Assembly: GCA_964571195.1 (NCBI GenBank) | Contig: CAZNAD010000019.1 | Span: 1-46,969 of the forward strand | Direction: 5' to 3' | DNA: 46,969 nt | Source: PALSA-1006 sp964571195 | GTDB lineage: Bacteria; Pseudomonadota; Gammaproteobacteria; Burkholderiales; Gallionellaceae | Shown: piece by piece, positions 24,536 to 32,436 of the stretch | Numbering within the stretch: position 1 is the stretch's first letter | Layout: every line of letters begins with the position of its first letter | Translations under genes and position numbers: made by a program | The notes under the pieces: model-generated | The model's database searches: none | The model's input: the letters and a program-made list of their open reading frames with translations, nothing else | Told to the model about the DNA's origin: nothing

Positions 24536-24688
24536 ATGCTCAACATCTTTCTCACCATAGATCCACAGACACGGCGCGGCCTCTATGATAACGAATCCAA
24601 GTTCCTCGGCTCCTTCCTTTCGATGCAGGAAGCTCAGGAAGCACTCGGCGATCTGCTCAGTTTCTGTAGCATCCGTGCCAGATCCTGA
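24536..24688 (+). CDS. Small hypothetical protein (50 residues)
   Basis: ATG 24536 is preceded by AAAGGAGACCATC, a strong ribosome-binding site at proper spacing, and the frame runs 50 codons to TGA 24686-24688. The protein has a hydrophobic start (MLNIFLTID), an acidic middle (YDNESKFLGSF) and a helical stretch rich in Gln, Glu and Ala (MQEAQEALGDLL). It has no clear membrane segment or known family. It is divergent from the cNMP-binding gene (78-bp gap) and ends one base before the convergent hydrolase. It is supported mainly by the start signal, so it could still be a chance ORF. Confidence 0.5.
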   Translation: MLNIFLTIDPQTRRGLYDNESKFLGSFLSMQEAQEALGDLLSFCSIRARS

Positions 24689-24689
24689 T

Positions 24690-25892
24690 TCAGGCTGGCA
24701 AGTCGGCGATAAATCGTCGTATGGCAACCTCCATTGCCGCAAAATTCGGGTTGAACATCAAACGCCTCATCAGCCCTGACCCGAGTAATCGGTCCGTGAT
24801 CTCGCCTTGTCTGATTGGGGCAAGCCCACATTGACAGGCTTCATACGACGACATCGCATCTGGATAATAATGAATACAGTTGCGGTATGTGCCGTGATCT
24901 CCGTAGTACTCATCCTTCTGCGGCAATACGATAGCGGTATGTGCCGAACTGACAATCCCCTGCTCAGGAAAACGAGCATCAAGGCTGTCCAACCTGCCGC
25001 TTGGTAATTCTCGCGGAATCCCTTCGGGATCGGAATAGAAATAAAGCAATCGACTGGAGTCATGCGGAAAGTTTTGCATGAACTGTACTGTAGCCGGAGT
25101 GTTAACCGTCGCATCATCCTGGCTTACGACCGCAAACACGGGGATCCGCAGCCTAGATTCAGCCATCTGTTTTTGCACCTTCCGCGTCAATGCGTACATC
25201 TGTGCCGCAGCATTTTTGGGGAATGATTCGTATTTGAAATGATCGTTATCCGGTTTAATGGCCAACCATTTTGCCGCTGGCATCAACCAGCTATAACACT
25301 TGTGGAATTCGGCGAATGCTGCCTGTGGCGATATCTTCAATGCCGGTGCGAACAGGAACAATCCGCGCACCCGCGAGTCGCGCACCCCCTGATAGACACT
25401 CAAGGCTCCACCGGCGGAATACCCCCCCAGATACACCTCATCCACCTCCTTGGACAATTGCTCGATCCCATATTCCACTGTTTTGGGCCACTCTTGCCAG
25501 GACACTTCAAGCAGATCTCCCGGACGTGTGCCATGCCCCGGTAACAACACCGCCATCACGCGAAAACCGCTCTCACAGAATATCGTTGCGAGATGGCGCA
25601 TGAAATAAGGCGAATCACTCAAGCCATGTACCAGCACGATCCCGCGTTGATAAGGATGCGTTTTTCCGGTGCCTGCCACGGGATGCAGCTCGAACGGCGA
25701 GTTACCCTCGAGTATCTGCTCCTGTCCGGCTTCACTCTGCCCACATCGGGCCTGGGCGATCATGTCGCGCGATGATCGAATATATTCGGAGAAAGTGGGA
25801 GGGGGGGAGGCGAAAAAGGAATTCAGCCCGGATGGACGATGCCGCTCCCCCAGGAATCGGGAAGTTTGCTGTCCAACATCTACATCGGACAT
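24690..25892 (-). CDS. Alpha/beta hydrolase (esterase or lysophospholipase-like)
   Basis: A 400-residue soluble protein with an alpha/beta-hydrolase core from about residue 80. The oxyanion region is GIVLVHGLSDSPYFMRH and the nucleophile elbow is GGYSAGGAL (Ser in GxSxG). A plausible acid Asp lies in VVSQDDATVN and the catalytic His in SSAHTAIVLP. The first 80 residues and the last 100 are extra relative to minimal members. It starts two bases after the stop of the CobD-like gene, implying co-translation and a related, possibly membrane-lipid, role. Its substrate is unknown. Confidence 0.85.
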   Translation of the reverse strand: MSDVDVGQQTSRFLGERHRPSGLNSFFASPPPTFSEYIRSSRDMIAQARCGQSEAGQEQILEGNSPFELHPVAGTGKTHPYQRGIVLVHGLSDSPYFMRHLATIFCESGFRVMAVLLPGHGTRPGDLLEVSWQEWPKTVEYGIEQLSKEVDEVYLGGYSAGGALSVYQGVRDSRVRGLFLFAPALKISPQAAFAEFHKCYSWLMPAAKWLAIKPDNDHFKYESFPKNAAAQMYALTRKVQKQMAESRLRIPVFAVVSQDDATVNTPATVQFMQNFPHDSSRLLYFYSDPEGIPRELPSGRLDSLDARFPEQGIVSSAHTAIVLPQKDEYYGDHGTYRNCIHYYPDAMSSYEACQCGLAPIRQGEITDRLLGSGLMRRLMFNPNFAAMEVAIRRFIADLPA

Positions 25893-25894
25893 CG

Positions 25895-26830
25895 TTAGCC
25901 CACCAGATTAGCCAGACTCAATAACAACAGCAGAAGCAACCAGAACACCAAGGCACGCCACACCAGACCGATGGCACTCTGCATGAAATCTGCATCGGCT
26001 TCCTCATCCATGCCGATCTCTGGACGATGCACCGGGGAAGAATCCTGGACGATGGTAGAACCGAGGCGCACACCCAAGGCTCCCGCTCCACTGGCCAACA
26101 CAATACCGGCCTCTGGATCCGGCCAGGTTTGTGCCTGGACTCGCCAGCAATAGACCGTATCTTCAAAGTCCCCGACGATGGCGAACGTCATCGCGGTCAA
26201 CCGCAACGGTAGCCACTCCATGATCCGATAGGCCTGGTGGGCGAATTGGCCGAAATCATGCACGTCTTCACTGGCCGACTCCCCCCAACGCATATTCAGG
26301 AACAATCCGAGCCGGTACAGGATCGCACCAGCCGGCCCCAGACCGACCAACATGAAGATGACGAACCATATCGCCACGCCGAAGACGTTGCGATGGGAAG
26401 CCAGCAATGCCTGCTCGATGGTGACGCGTGCCACCTCTTCGGCATTCAGCTCATGGCATGACTTGCCACACCACTCCGACAGCAAGGCACGTGCGGTATC
26501 CAGATCACGTTTGCGCAGAGCCTTTTGAATATCGGTGAAATAATGGCTGAAACGCCGGAAACCCATGGTGAGATATAACACCAGCACGCATCCGATCCAG
26601 GCGAATATCGGATGGATACACACCAACAGCCAATAGACCAAGGAAACCAACAGCAGCGGGAGCGACATAGCCGCGATCCAGGCGATCTTGCCGTGCTTAT
26701 GCTCACCCGCATTGAAATGATGCTGGAAGAAGTCGACATAACCGTTCATCCATGTGAACAGGTATTTGCGCGTCGCTAGGGGATGGAACTGCTCCAGCAG
26801 TAAAGCGGCGATCAGAGAAAGCAGGCTCAT
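25895..26830 (-). CDS. CobD/CbiB-family membrane protein
   Basis: A 311-residue inner-membrane protein opening with MSLLSLIAALLLEQFHPL, with membrane segments near residues 1-15, 45-90, 160-190 and 285-308. The length and motifs are those of the CobD/CbiB/AmpE-like family widely annotated in betaproteobacteria. True CbiB makes adenosylcobinamide, but no other cobalamin gene is nearby and AmpE relatives act in beta-lactamase signalling, so function is open. I placed the start at ATG 26830 because the family starts there; the frame is open 28 codons upstream but reads unlike protein. The ribosome-binding site is weak. Confidence 0.75.
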   Translation of the reverse strand: MSLLSLIAALLLEQFHPLATRKYLFTWMNGYVDFFQHHFNAGEHKHGKIAWIAAMSLPLLLVSLVYWLLVCIHPIFAWIGCVLVLYLTMGFRRFSHYFTDIQKALRKRDLDTARALLSEWCGKSCHELNAEEVARVTIEQALLASHRNVFGVAIWFVIFMLVGLGPAGAILYRLGLFLNMRWGESASEDVHDFGQFAHQAYRIMEWLPLRLTAMTFAIVGDFEDTVYCWRVQAQTWPDPEAGIVLASGAGALGVRLGSTIVQDSSPVHRPEIGMDEEADADFMQSAIGLVWRALVFWLLLLLLLSLANLVG

Positions 26831-26879
26831 GGCAGTATTCGGAGGAAGGACTGTAACTGGCTCGCACAATACCACAGGG

Positions 26880-26908
26880 CGGATTAGGCGTGAACCACGC
26901 CCAATCCG
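26880..26908. terminator. Hairpin after the sulfate operon
   Basis: CGGATT and GGCGTG (26880-26892, one intervening A) pair with CACGCC and AATCCG (26896-26908, one intervening C) around a three-base loop. It starts ten bases past the cysN stop on the minus strand. There is no T tract, so it may be a factor-dependent or mRNA-protecting hairpin between cysN and the CobD-like gene. Confidence 0.45.
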
Positions 26909-26918
26909 TGACATCGCG

Positions 26919-28172
26919 TCAGGCGATCATCCCCGCAGCGACGGTATTGTTGGTCGCTTCATCGATGACAATAAAGCTGCCGGTCGCACGGTCAATCTCA
27001 TAACTGTCGAATACCAACGGTTGCTGAATCTTGAGCGCCACGCGCGCAATGTCGTTCATGTTCAGCTTTTCCACCTCGTGCGGCTCCAGCGTATTCACAT
27101 CCACTCGATAGAAGAGACGTGAGAACAGGCACTTTGCCGTGCGCGTGGTGTGCTTGACCAGATACTTGCGATTTTTGTCCAGCGGCGATTCCGACAGCCA
27201 GCACAACATGGCCTCGAACTCCTTCTCCACCTTGGGTGGAAGATGGTCGGTCTTGACGATCATATCTCCGCGCGAAATGTCGATCTCGTCCACCAGCGTG
27301 ATGGTCACCGATTGTGGAGCGAACGCGGTTTGCAGTTTACCGTCGTAGGTGACGATCTCCTTCACCTTGGAGCTGCGTCCCGACGGCAGCACGGTAACTT
27401 CATCGCCCACCGACACTTCGCCCGCTTCGATACGTCCCATGAAACCTCTGAAATCGTGATACTCCTCAGTTTGTGGGCGGCATACCCATTGCACGGGGAA
27501 GCGGAAATCGCTGGTATTCACGTCGTGATCGATCTCGACCGTCTCCAGCAATTCCAGCAGCGCGGGGCCTTTGTACCAGTCCAGTTTGTCACCGCGCTCC
27601 ACCACCATGTCGCCGTTCAATGCGGACAGCGGGATGCAATGCACATCGTGCAATTCCAGTTGCGTGGCGAATTTTTTGTACTCGGCCACGATCTCGTCGA
27701 AACGCGCCTGCGAATAATCCACCATGTCCATCTTGTTCACCGCCAGCACGATGTGCGGCACGCCGACCAGGCTGGCGAGATAGGTATGGCGGCGCGTTTG
27801 CGTCAGCACGCCTTTACGCGCGTCGATCAAAATCACCACCAGATTGGCGGTGGAAGCCGCCGTCACCATATTGCGCGTGTACTGCTCATGCCCCGGCGTG
27901 TCGCCGATGATGAACTTGCGCTTGGGCGTGGCGAAGTAGCGGTAGGCCACATCGATGGTAATACCCTGCTCGCGCTCAGCTTGCAAACCGTCGGTCAGCA
28001 AAGAGAGGTCAACCGCTGCCATACCGCGCTTTTCGCTGGTCTTGGAAATGGCAGAGAACTGGTCTTCGAAAATAGATTTCGAGTCGTGCAGTAATCGACC
28101 AATCAGGGTGCTCTTGCCGTCATCCACCGAACCGGCGGTGATGAAACGTAGTAATTGTGTGGTGTTGCTCAT
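26919..28172 (-). CDS. cysN: Sulfate adenylyltransferase subunit 1 (GTPase)
   Basis: The 417-residue GTPase subunit of ATP sulfurylase couples GTP hydrolysis to adenosine 5'-phosphosulfate synthesis with CysD. G-motifs are GSVDDGKST (G1), DTPGHEQY (G3) and NKMD (G4), followed by EF-Tu-like barrel domains. The length is short relative to the E. coli protein (about 475) but normal for the non-enteric type, with no APS kinase fused. The ATG overlaps the cysD stop by one base (TGATG). It is the last gene of the sulfate operon. Confidence 0.96.
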   Translation of the reverse strand: MSNTTQLLRFITAGSVDDGKSTLIGRLLHDSKSIFEDQFSAISKTSEKRGMAAVDLSLLTDGLQAEREQGITIDVAYRYFATPKRKFIIGDTPGHEQYTRNMVTAASTANLVVILIDARKGVLTQTRRHTYLASLVGVPHIVLAVNKMDMVDYSQARFDEIVAEYKKFATQLELHDVHCIPLSALNGDMVVERGDKLDWYKGPALLELLETVEIDHDVNTSDFRFPVQWVCRPQTEEYHDFRGFMGRIEAGEVSVGDEVTVLPSGRSSKVKEIVTYDGKLQTAFAPQSVTITLVDEIDISRGDMIVKTDHLPPKVEKEFEAMLCWLSESPLDKNRKYLVKHTTRTAKCLFSRLFYRVDVNTLEPHEVEKLNMNDIARVALKIQQPLVFDSYEIDRATGSFIVIDEATNNTVAAGMIA

Positions 28173-29077
28173 CAGAAATACCCTTCCTTTTTCCGTAGCT
28201 CCATCGAAGCTTCGGATGTTTGATCGTCCATGCGTGTCGCGCCGCGTTCGGTGATGCGTGTCGTCGCCGTCTCTTCGATGATTTCCTCCACCGTGCTCGC
28301 GGTCGATTCCACCGGTGCGGTACAGGTCATATCGCCCACAGTGCGGAAGCGCACAGTCGCCAATTCCACTTTCTCGCCCGGCTTGGGCTGCACCAGATGC
28401 GACACCGGAATCACATTACCGCCACGGCGAATCACTTCGCGTTCGTGCGCGTAGTAGATGCTCGGGATATGCAGCTTCTCGCGGCCGATGTACTGCCAGA
28501 TGTCCATCTCGGTCCAGTTGCTGATCGGAAACACGCGGATGTTTTCTCCGGCATGCACGCGGGTGTTGTAGGTATCCCACAATTCGGGGCGCTGGTTCTT
28601 CGGATCCCATTGGCCGAACTCGTCGCGGAAGGAAAAGATGCGCTCTTTGGCGCGCGCCTTTTCTTCGTCGCGCCGCGCGCCTCCCATGCAAGCGTCGAAG
28701 CCAAACTCGGCAATCGTCTCCAGCAGCGTCACCGACTGGAACGGGTTGCGCGGCTTGCTCTCGTCCTTGATGACGATGGTGCCGCGCTTGATCGAATCTT
28801 CCAGCGAACGCACGATGAGGCGCTCGCCCAAATCCTTCGCCAGCTTGTCGCGACATTCGATCACTTCGGGGAAGTTGTGCTCGGTGTCGATATGCACCAG
28901 CGGGAACGGAAACTTCGCCGGACGAAATGCCTTCTCGGCCAAGCGCAGCATCACGATGGAATCCTTGCCGCCGGAAAACAGCAACGCCGGATTTTTGCAC
29001 TCCGCCGCGACCTCTCGCATGATGTGAATGGATTCGCTTTCGAGAGCGTCCAGATGGGTGAAGGTGTGACTGCTCAT
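28172..29077 (-). CDS. cysD: Sulfate adenylyltransferase subunit 2
   Basis: At 301 residues this is the catalytic ATP-pyrophosphatase-type subunit that forms adenosine 5'-phosphosulfate from ATP and sulfate. The PP-loop is ALLFSGGKDSIVML near residue 33, followed by VHIDTEHNFPEVIECRD. The late motif GDMTCTAPVESTA is typical. The chosen ATG (MSSHTFTHLDALE) agrees with the family and has AGAGAGA upstream; the open frame extends 26 codons into the cysH-like remnant. That remnant and a repeat element separate it from cysH by 165 bases, the only large gap in the operon. Confidence 0.96.
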   Translation of the reverse strand: MSSHTFTHLDALESESIHIMREVAAECKNPALLFSGGKDSIVMLRLAEKAFRPAKFPFPLVHIDTEHNFPEVIECRDKLAKDLGERLIVRSLEDSIKRGTIVIKDESKPRNPFQSVTLLETIAEFGFDACMGGARRDEEKARAKERIFSFRDEFGQWDPKNQRPELWDTYNTRVHAGENIRVFPISNWTEMDIWQYIGREKLHIPSIYYAHEREVIRRGGNVIPVSHLVQPKPGEKVELATVRFRTVGDMTCTAPVESTASTVEEIIEETATTRITERGATRMDDQTSEASMELRKKEGYF

Positions 29078-29100
29078 ATTTCTCTCTCTAATTTTTAAAC

Positions 29101-29175
29101 TTATTTTGCTGCGGTAAATTTCAGTGTCGAGGTCTTGCCCACATGCAGCCCGCATTCCTTATTCTGCGGATTTTG
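29101..29175 (-). pseudogene. Remnant of a second cysH 3' end
   Basis: Read on the minus strand, this stretch encodes QNPQNKECGLHV followed by GKTSTLKFTAAK and a stop. NPxxKECGLHV repeats the catalytic C-terminus of the intact CysH, which has NPEGKECGLHV. The DNA core at 29141-29160 matches 29271-29290 at 18 of 20 bases. It looks like the ancestral end of cysH cut off by the intervening element, or the remains of a duplicated cysH. There is no start codon or upstream body. Confidence 0.6.
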
Positions 29176-29270
29176 GCTCCGGCTAACGTCGTCCGCTTCG
29201 CTTCCGACATTACCCTGCACCGAAACCCATAGGGCAAGCATGCTACGCATGCGCCGTTGGAATGCGACTT
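29176..29270. repeat. Palindromic repeat element interrupting the cysH 3' end
   Basis: Ninety-five bases lie between the two copies of the cysH C-terminal code. On the minus strand GGGTAATGTC and GACGTTAGCC pair at 8 of 10 positions around a central GAAGCGAAGCGG, and GCATGC and GCATGCG motifs recur at one end. It is close in size and design to the repeat at 2815-2906, though the sequence differs. The end of the intact CysH (SRIPTAHA) is read from this element. Confidence 0.5.
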
Positions 29271-29944
29271 ACATGCAAGCCGCATTCCTTGCCCTCTGGG
29301 TTTTCCCACCACCAGCGCCCGGCACGGATATCCTCTCCCGGCGTGATGGCGCGGGTACAAGGCGCACAGCCGATACTGGGATAGAACTGGTCGTGCAGCA
29401 CATTATACGGAACGTCATTTTCCTTGATGTATTCCCAAACTTCCGCATTCGTCCATTCCAGCAGCGGATTGAACTTCTGGATACGGTTATCGGCATCGAA
29501 AGCTGACAATTCCAGACTGCCGCGCGTCACAGCCTGTTCACGCCGCATTCCGGTGATCCACGCTTTAGTCCCTACCAACGCACGGCGCAACGGCTCAACC
29601 TTGCGCACATGGCAGCATGACTTGCGGTTCTCCACGCTGTCGTAAAAACCGTTCACTCCGTGCTGTGCTACATACAGCTCCACCGCAGTGGCATCCGGGT
29701 AATAAACGATCAGCGGTACGTTGTACTTGTTGCGCACCTGTTGCATGAGGTCATAGGTCTCCTGCGGCAAACGGCCGGTGTCGAGACTGAACATATCGAT
29801 GTTCGGTTGATGCTTGGCGATAAGATCGGTCAGCACCATGTCCTCAGCCCCCAGGCTGTTGGCAAAGGTCACAGGCGGAAACTCTCGCACCGCCTGATCC
29901 AAAACCGCAACGGTCTGGTCGATCTTCTTCTGCAAACTACTCAT
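29243..29944 (-). CDS. cysH: Adenosine 5'-phosphosulfate reductase
   Basis: The 233-residue enzyme reduces activated sulfate to sulfite with thioredoxin. The PAPS/APS fold is clear (FSLDTGRLPQETYDL, WITGMRREQAVTRG). The two cysteine pairs (CCHVRK and IGCAPCTR) predict a [4Fe-4S] cluster, marking it as an APS reductase that skips the CysC step; no cysC is present here. The catalytic Cys in KECGLHV is retained. After that the protein ends in eight residues (SRIPTAHA) encoded by an inserted repeat element, and the older-looking tail lies downstream as a remnant. Its ATG overlaps the stop of the DUF934 gene by four bases. Confidence 0.94.
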   Translation of the reverse strand: MSSLQKKIDQTVAVLDQAVREFPPVTFANSLGAEDMVLTDLIAKHQPNIDMFSLDTGRLPQETYDLMQQVRNKYNVPLIVYYPDATAVELYVAQHGVNGFYDSVENRKSCCHVRKVEPLRRALVGTKAWITGMRREQAVTRGSLELSAFDADNRIQKFNPLLEWTNAEVWEYIKENDVPYNVLHDQFYPSIGCAPCTRAITPGEDIRAGRWWWENPEGKECGLHVSRIPTAHA

Positions 29945-30453
29945 CGCGCCACTCCCCTCTCAACACGCCGGTACAGCGGCTGCGGATTGTCGGTCGACGC
30001 CTGATAGCTAATCGAACAATCCTTCAGTCCGTTCAGTGCGTCGTTGATGTCCTTATCCGCCCTGATTGCAAACGTGTCGAAGCCGACGCGCTGCAAATAG
30101 AACAACTGGTCGCGCAGGATATCGCCCATCGCGCGTAACTCTCCTCGGTAACCGTATTGGTTGCGCAGACGGTAGGCCAAGGTATAGCCGCGACCGTCGG
30201 TGTATTTGTGAAAATCCACAGCGATCACCGGAAAACGGCTCACTTCATCCGGGATGTCTTCAGCGCGCTCAAAGCTTGCCAGCCACAACCCCAACTCCTT
30301 GCGCTTCTGCAAGACCTCATGCTGGCAGTTCCACACCGGAAGCGGCACGATGACCTTGCCGGCAGGGACGGTGACGCTATCAGCCGCCTCGCCCTCATGC
30401 AAGCGCAATACCGTCCACTCGTCATTGACCAAAGCATTATTTTTAATCAGCAT
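29941..30453 (-). CDS. DUF934 family protein of the sulfite reductase operon
   Basis: A 170-residue soluble protein whose core (FPVIAVDFHKYTDGRGYTLAYRLRNQYGYRGELRA; key residues FPVIAV, DGRGY, GYRGELRA) is the DUF934 signature. The family nearly always sits between cysI and cysH in proteobacteria lacking cysJ and is thought to assist sulfite reduction. That role comes from gene context and no reaction is known. It overlaps cysH by four bases, and its start directly follows the cysI stop. Confidence 0.9.
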   Translation of the reverse strand: MLIKNNALVNDEWTVLRLHEGEAADSVTVPAGKVIVPLPVWNCQHEVLQKRKELGLWLASFERAEDIPDEVSRFPVIAVDFHKYTDGRGYTLAYRLRNQYGYRGELRAMGDILRDQLFYLQRVGFDTFAIRADKDINDALNGLKDCSISYQASTDNPQPLYRRVERGVAR

Positions 30454-32198
30454 CAGAACCTCGGCGAATAATAGGGTTGGTCATATGGCGTCCCCTGTTT
30501 GATCAAGTCGTAATCGGGCAGTAGCAGCTTTACGTCTTCCGGCACGGGCGTAGCGTAGACAAATTCCACGAACGGGTCGAGGCCGGTGCGGCGCACGGTG
30601 TCGATGAAACGTTCGTCCGCGTGACGCTCACGCACATATACCTGCAATAGCCGCGCGACCACTTCGGGAATTTGCGCGAACGAGAATGAGCGCCCGATAA
30701 TCTTGCCGATATTCGCAGGGCTGCCCTTGGAGCCGCCGATGGACACCTGATACCACTCCTCACCCGATTTATCCACGCCCAGAATGCCGATGTGGCCGAC
30801 ATGATGGTGGGCGCAGGCATTCACGCAACCCGAGATGTTCAGGTCGATCTCGCCAATGTCCTGCAGGTAGTCGATGTCGTCGAAACGCTCGTCCACCGCT
30901 TTGGCCAGCGTGATGGAGCGCGCATTGGCCAATGTGCAAAAATCACCGCCGGGGCAGCAGATGATGTCGGTCAGCAGGCCGATGTTCGGTGTGGCAAAGC
31001 CGTGTGCTTTGGCCACTTCCCACAGCGCAACCAGCTCGGATTGTTTCACGTCCGCCAGCACCAGATTCTGCATGTGTGTGATGCGCAATTCGCCGAAGCT
31101 GTACTTGTCGGCCAGCGCCGCCGCTGCATCCATTTGCTCCGCAGTCGCATCACCGGGTGCGACACCCGTACGTTTCAGCGACAGTTCCACCGCCGCATAA
31201 CCCGGCACTTTGTGTGGTTTGACGTTGCGCTTATACCAGTTGGCAAAGCCCTTGTTACTTTGCAGCAAAGAGGAGACTGCGGCATCCGTTTGCGGCAGTT
31301 GCGCATAGTCCGGCGCGGTAAAGCAAGCCGCTACGCGATCCAGCTCCGCCTGCGTCAAAGTGCTCGGTCCATCCTTGCTGAACTTCCACTCCTCTTCCAC
31401 CTGACGGCGGAACTCTTCGATACCGATGGCCTTCACCAGTATCTTGATGCGCGCCTTGTACAGATTATCGCGGCGGCCGAATTCGTTATAAACGCGCACG
31501 ATGGATTCGGCGTAAGTGATGATGTGCTGCCAGGGCACGAACGGACTGATCTCGGTACCGATCACCGGCGTGCGCCCCAGACCGCCGCCGACCAGCACGC
31601 GGAAACCAACCTCGCCCTGCGCGTTCTTTACCACCTGCAAACCAATGTCGTTGATCTCAATGGCGGCGCGGTCTTGTGTTGCGCCCGTGATCGAAAACTT
31701 GAACTTGCGCGGTAGGTAAGCGAACTCGGGGTGGAAGGTACTCCACTGGCGCAGTAACTCGGCATAGGGACGCGGATCGATCAGTTCGTCCTGCGCCACT
31801 CCGGCAAATTCGTCAGTCGTGATATTTCGGATGCAGTTGCCCGAAGTCTGGGTTGCATGCGCCTCCACCGTCGCCAGATCGGCCAGAATGTCCGGCGTGT
31901 CTTGCAGTTTGAGCCAATTGAACTGGATATTCTGGCGCGTGGTGAAGTGACCATACCCCCGGTCATACTTGCGTGCGATATGCGCGAACATACGCATCTG
32001 CGCAGAACTCACCATGCCGTAAGGCGCGGCCAGACGCATCATGTAGGCGTGCACCTGCATATACACGCCGTTCTGCAAACGTAGTACGCGGAACTCATCC
32101 TCCTTCAACTCACCTGAGAGGCGGCGGCGCACTTGGTCTCTGAACTGCGCGACGCGCTCGGCGACCAACTGGTGATCGAATCTATCGTAGCGATACAT
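30453..32198 (-). CDS. cysI: Siroheme sulfite/nitrite reductase (beta-component type)
   Basis: The 581-residue hemoprotein reduces sulfite to sulfide by six electrons. Siroheme and [4Fe-4S] ligands are in CCPGGDFCTLANARS and SGCVNACAHHHVGH; the N-terminal repeat has FTTRQNIQFNWL and TSGNCIRN. The protein has the single-chain CysI/NirA architecture. No flavoprotein CysJ gene is in the operon, so electrons probably come from ferredoxin or the DUF934 system. The start overlaps the preceding small gene (TAATG). A siroheme synthase gene is not in the window. Confidence 0.94.
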   Translation of the reverse strand: MYRYDRFDHQLVAERVAQFRDQVRRRLSGELKEDEFRVLRLQNGVYMQVHAYMMRLAAPYGMVSSAQMRMFAHIARKYDRGYGHFTTRQNIQFNWLKLQDTPDILADLATVEAHATQTSGNCIRNITTDEFAGVAQDELIDPRPYAELLRQWSTFHPEFAYLPRKFKFSITGATQDRAAIEINDIGLQVVKNAQGEVGFRVLVGGGLGRTPVIGTEISPFVPWQHIITYAESIVRVYNEFGRRDNLYKARIKILVKAIGIEEFRRQVEEEWKFSKDGPSTLTQAELDRVAACFTAPDYAQLPQTDAAVSSLLQSNKGFANWYKRNVKPHKVPGYAAVELSLKRTGVAPGDATAEQMDAAAALADKYSFGELRITHMQNLVLADVKQSELVALWEVAKAHGFATPNIGLLTDIICCPGGDFCTLANARSITLAKAVDERFDDIDYLQDIGEIDLNISGCVNACAHHHVGHIGILGVDKSGEEWYQVSIGGSKGSPANIGKIIGRSFSFAQIPEVVARLLQVYVRERHADERFIDTVRRTGLDPFVEFVYATPVPEDVKLLLPDYDLIKQGTPYDQPYYSPRF

Positions 32199-32428
32199 TA
32201 TTGATTCTCGACCGGATAGCTTTTGGAAACGGGCAGCAGCAATGCCGCAGCCAGCGGAAATTTCGCACCATAGGCCAGAATGTGCGCCACATCGGAATCT
32301 TCATCGTGGCGCAAGGCCAAGCCGATGTAGGCGTGCTCGCCGGTCTGACCGACTACTACACCGATGCGTCCGCCGCAGCCGTTGAACCAACTTACTTGTT
32401 TGGGTTTATTGGGATTGTTCGCACTCAT
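32198..32428 (-). CDS. Small conserved-looking protein of the sulfate operon
   Basis: A 76-residue protein with a polar start and a hydrophobic, Ala/Leu-rich stretch (LAYGAKFPLAAALLLPV) too short for a clear membrane anchor. GCGGRIGVVVGQTGEHAYIG is its most distinctive motif. It has a good ribosome-binding site (GAGGTGAAG). It is packed eight bases after the TauE-like gene, and its stop overlaps the cysI start (TAATG). I do not recognise a family, but the tight coupling argues for a role with sulfite reductase. Confidence 0.75.
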   Translation of the reverse strand: MSANNPNKPKQVSWFNGCGGRIGVVVGQTGEHAYIGLALRHDEDSDVAHILAYGAKFPLAAALLLPVSKSYPVENQ

Positions 32429-32436
32429 TCTTCACC

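Noticed and set aside
24488..24742. Minus-strand ORF of 84 codons downstream of the alpha/beta hydrolase
   Set aside because: It overlaps the hydrolase 3' end in another frame and lacks a start signal, while the plus-strand 50-codon ORF has a strong one.
27150..28094. Plus-strand ORF of 314 codons opposite cysN
   Set aside because: Shadow frame of cysN; rich in His, Gln and Val without motifs.
29141..29290. Perfect target-site duplication around the cysH repeat element
   Set aside because: The flanking copies differ at 2 of 20 bases and more outside the core, so a recent transposition with exact target duplication is not supported.
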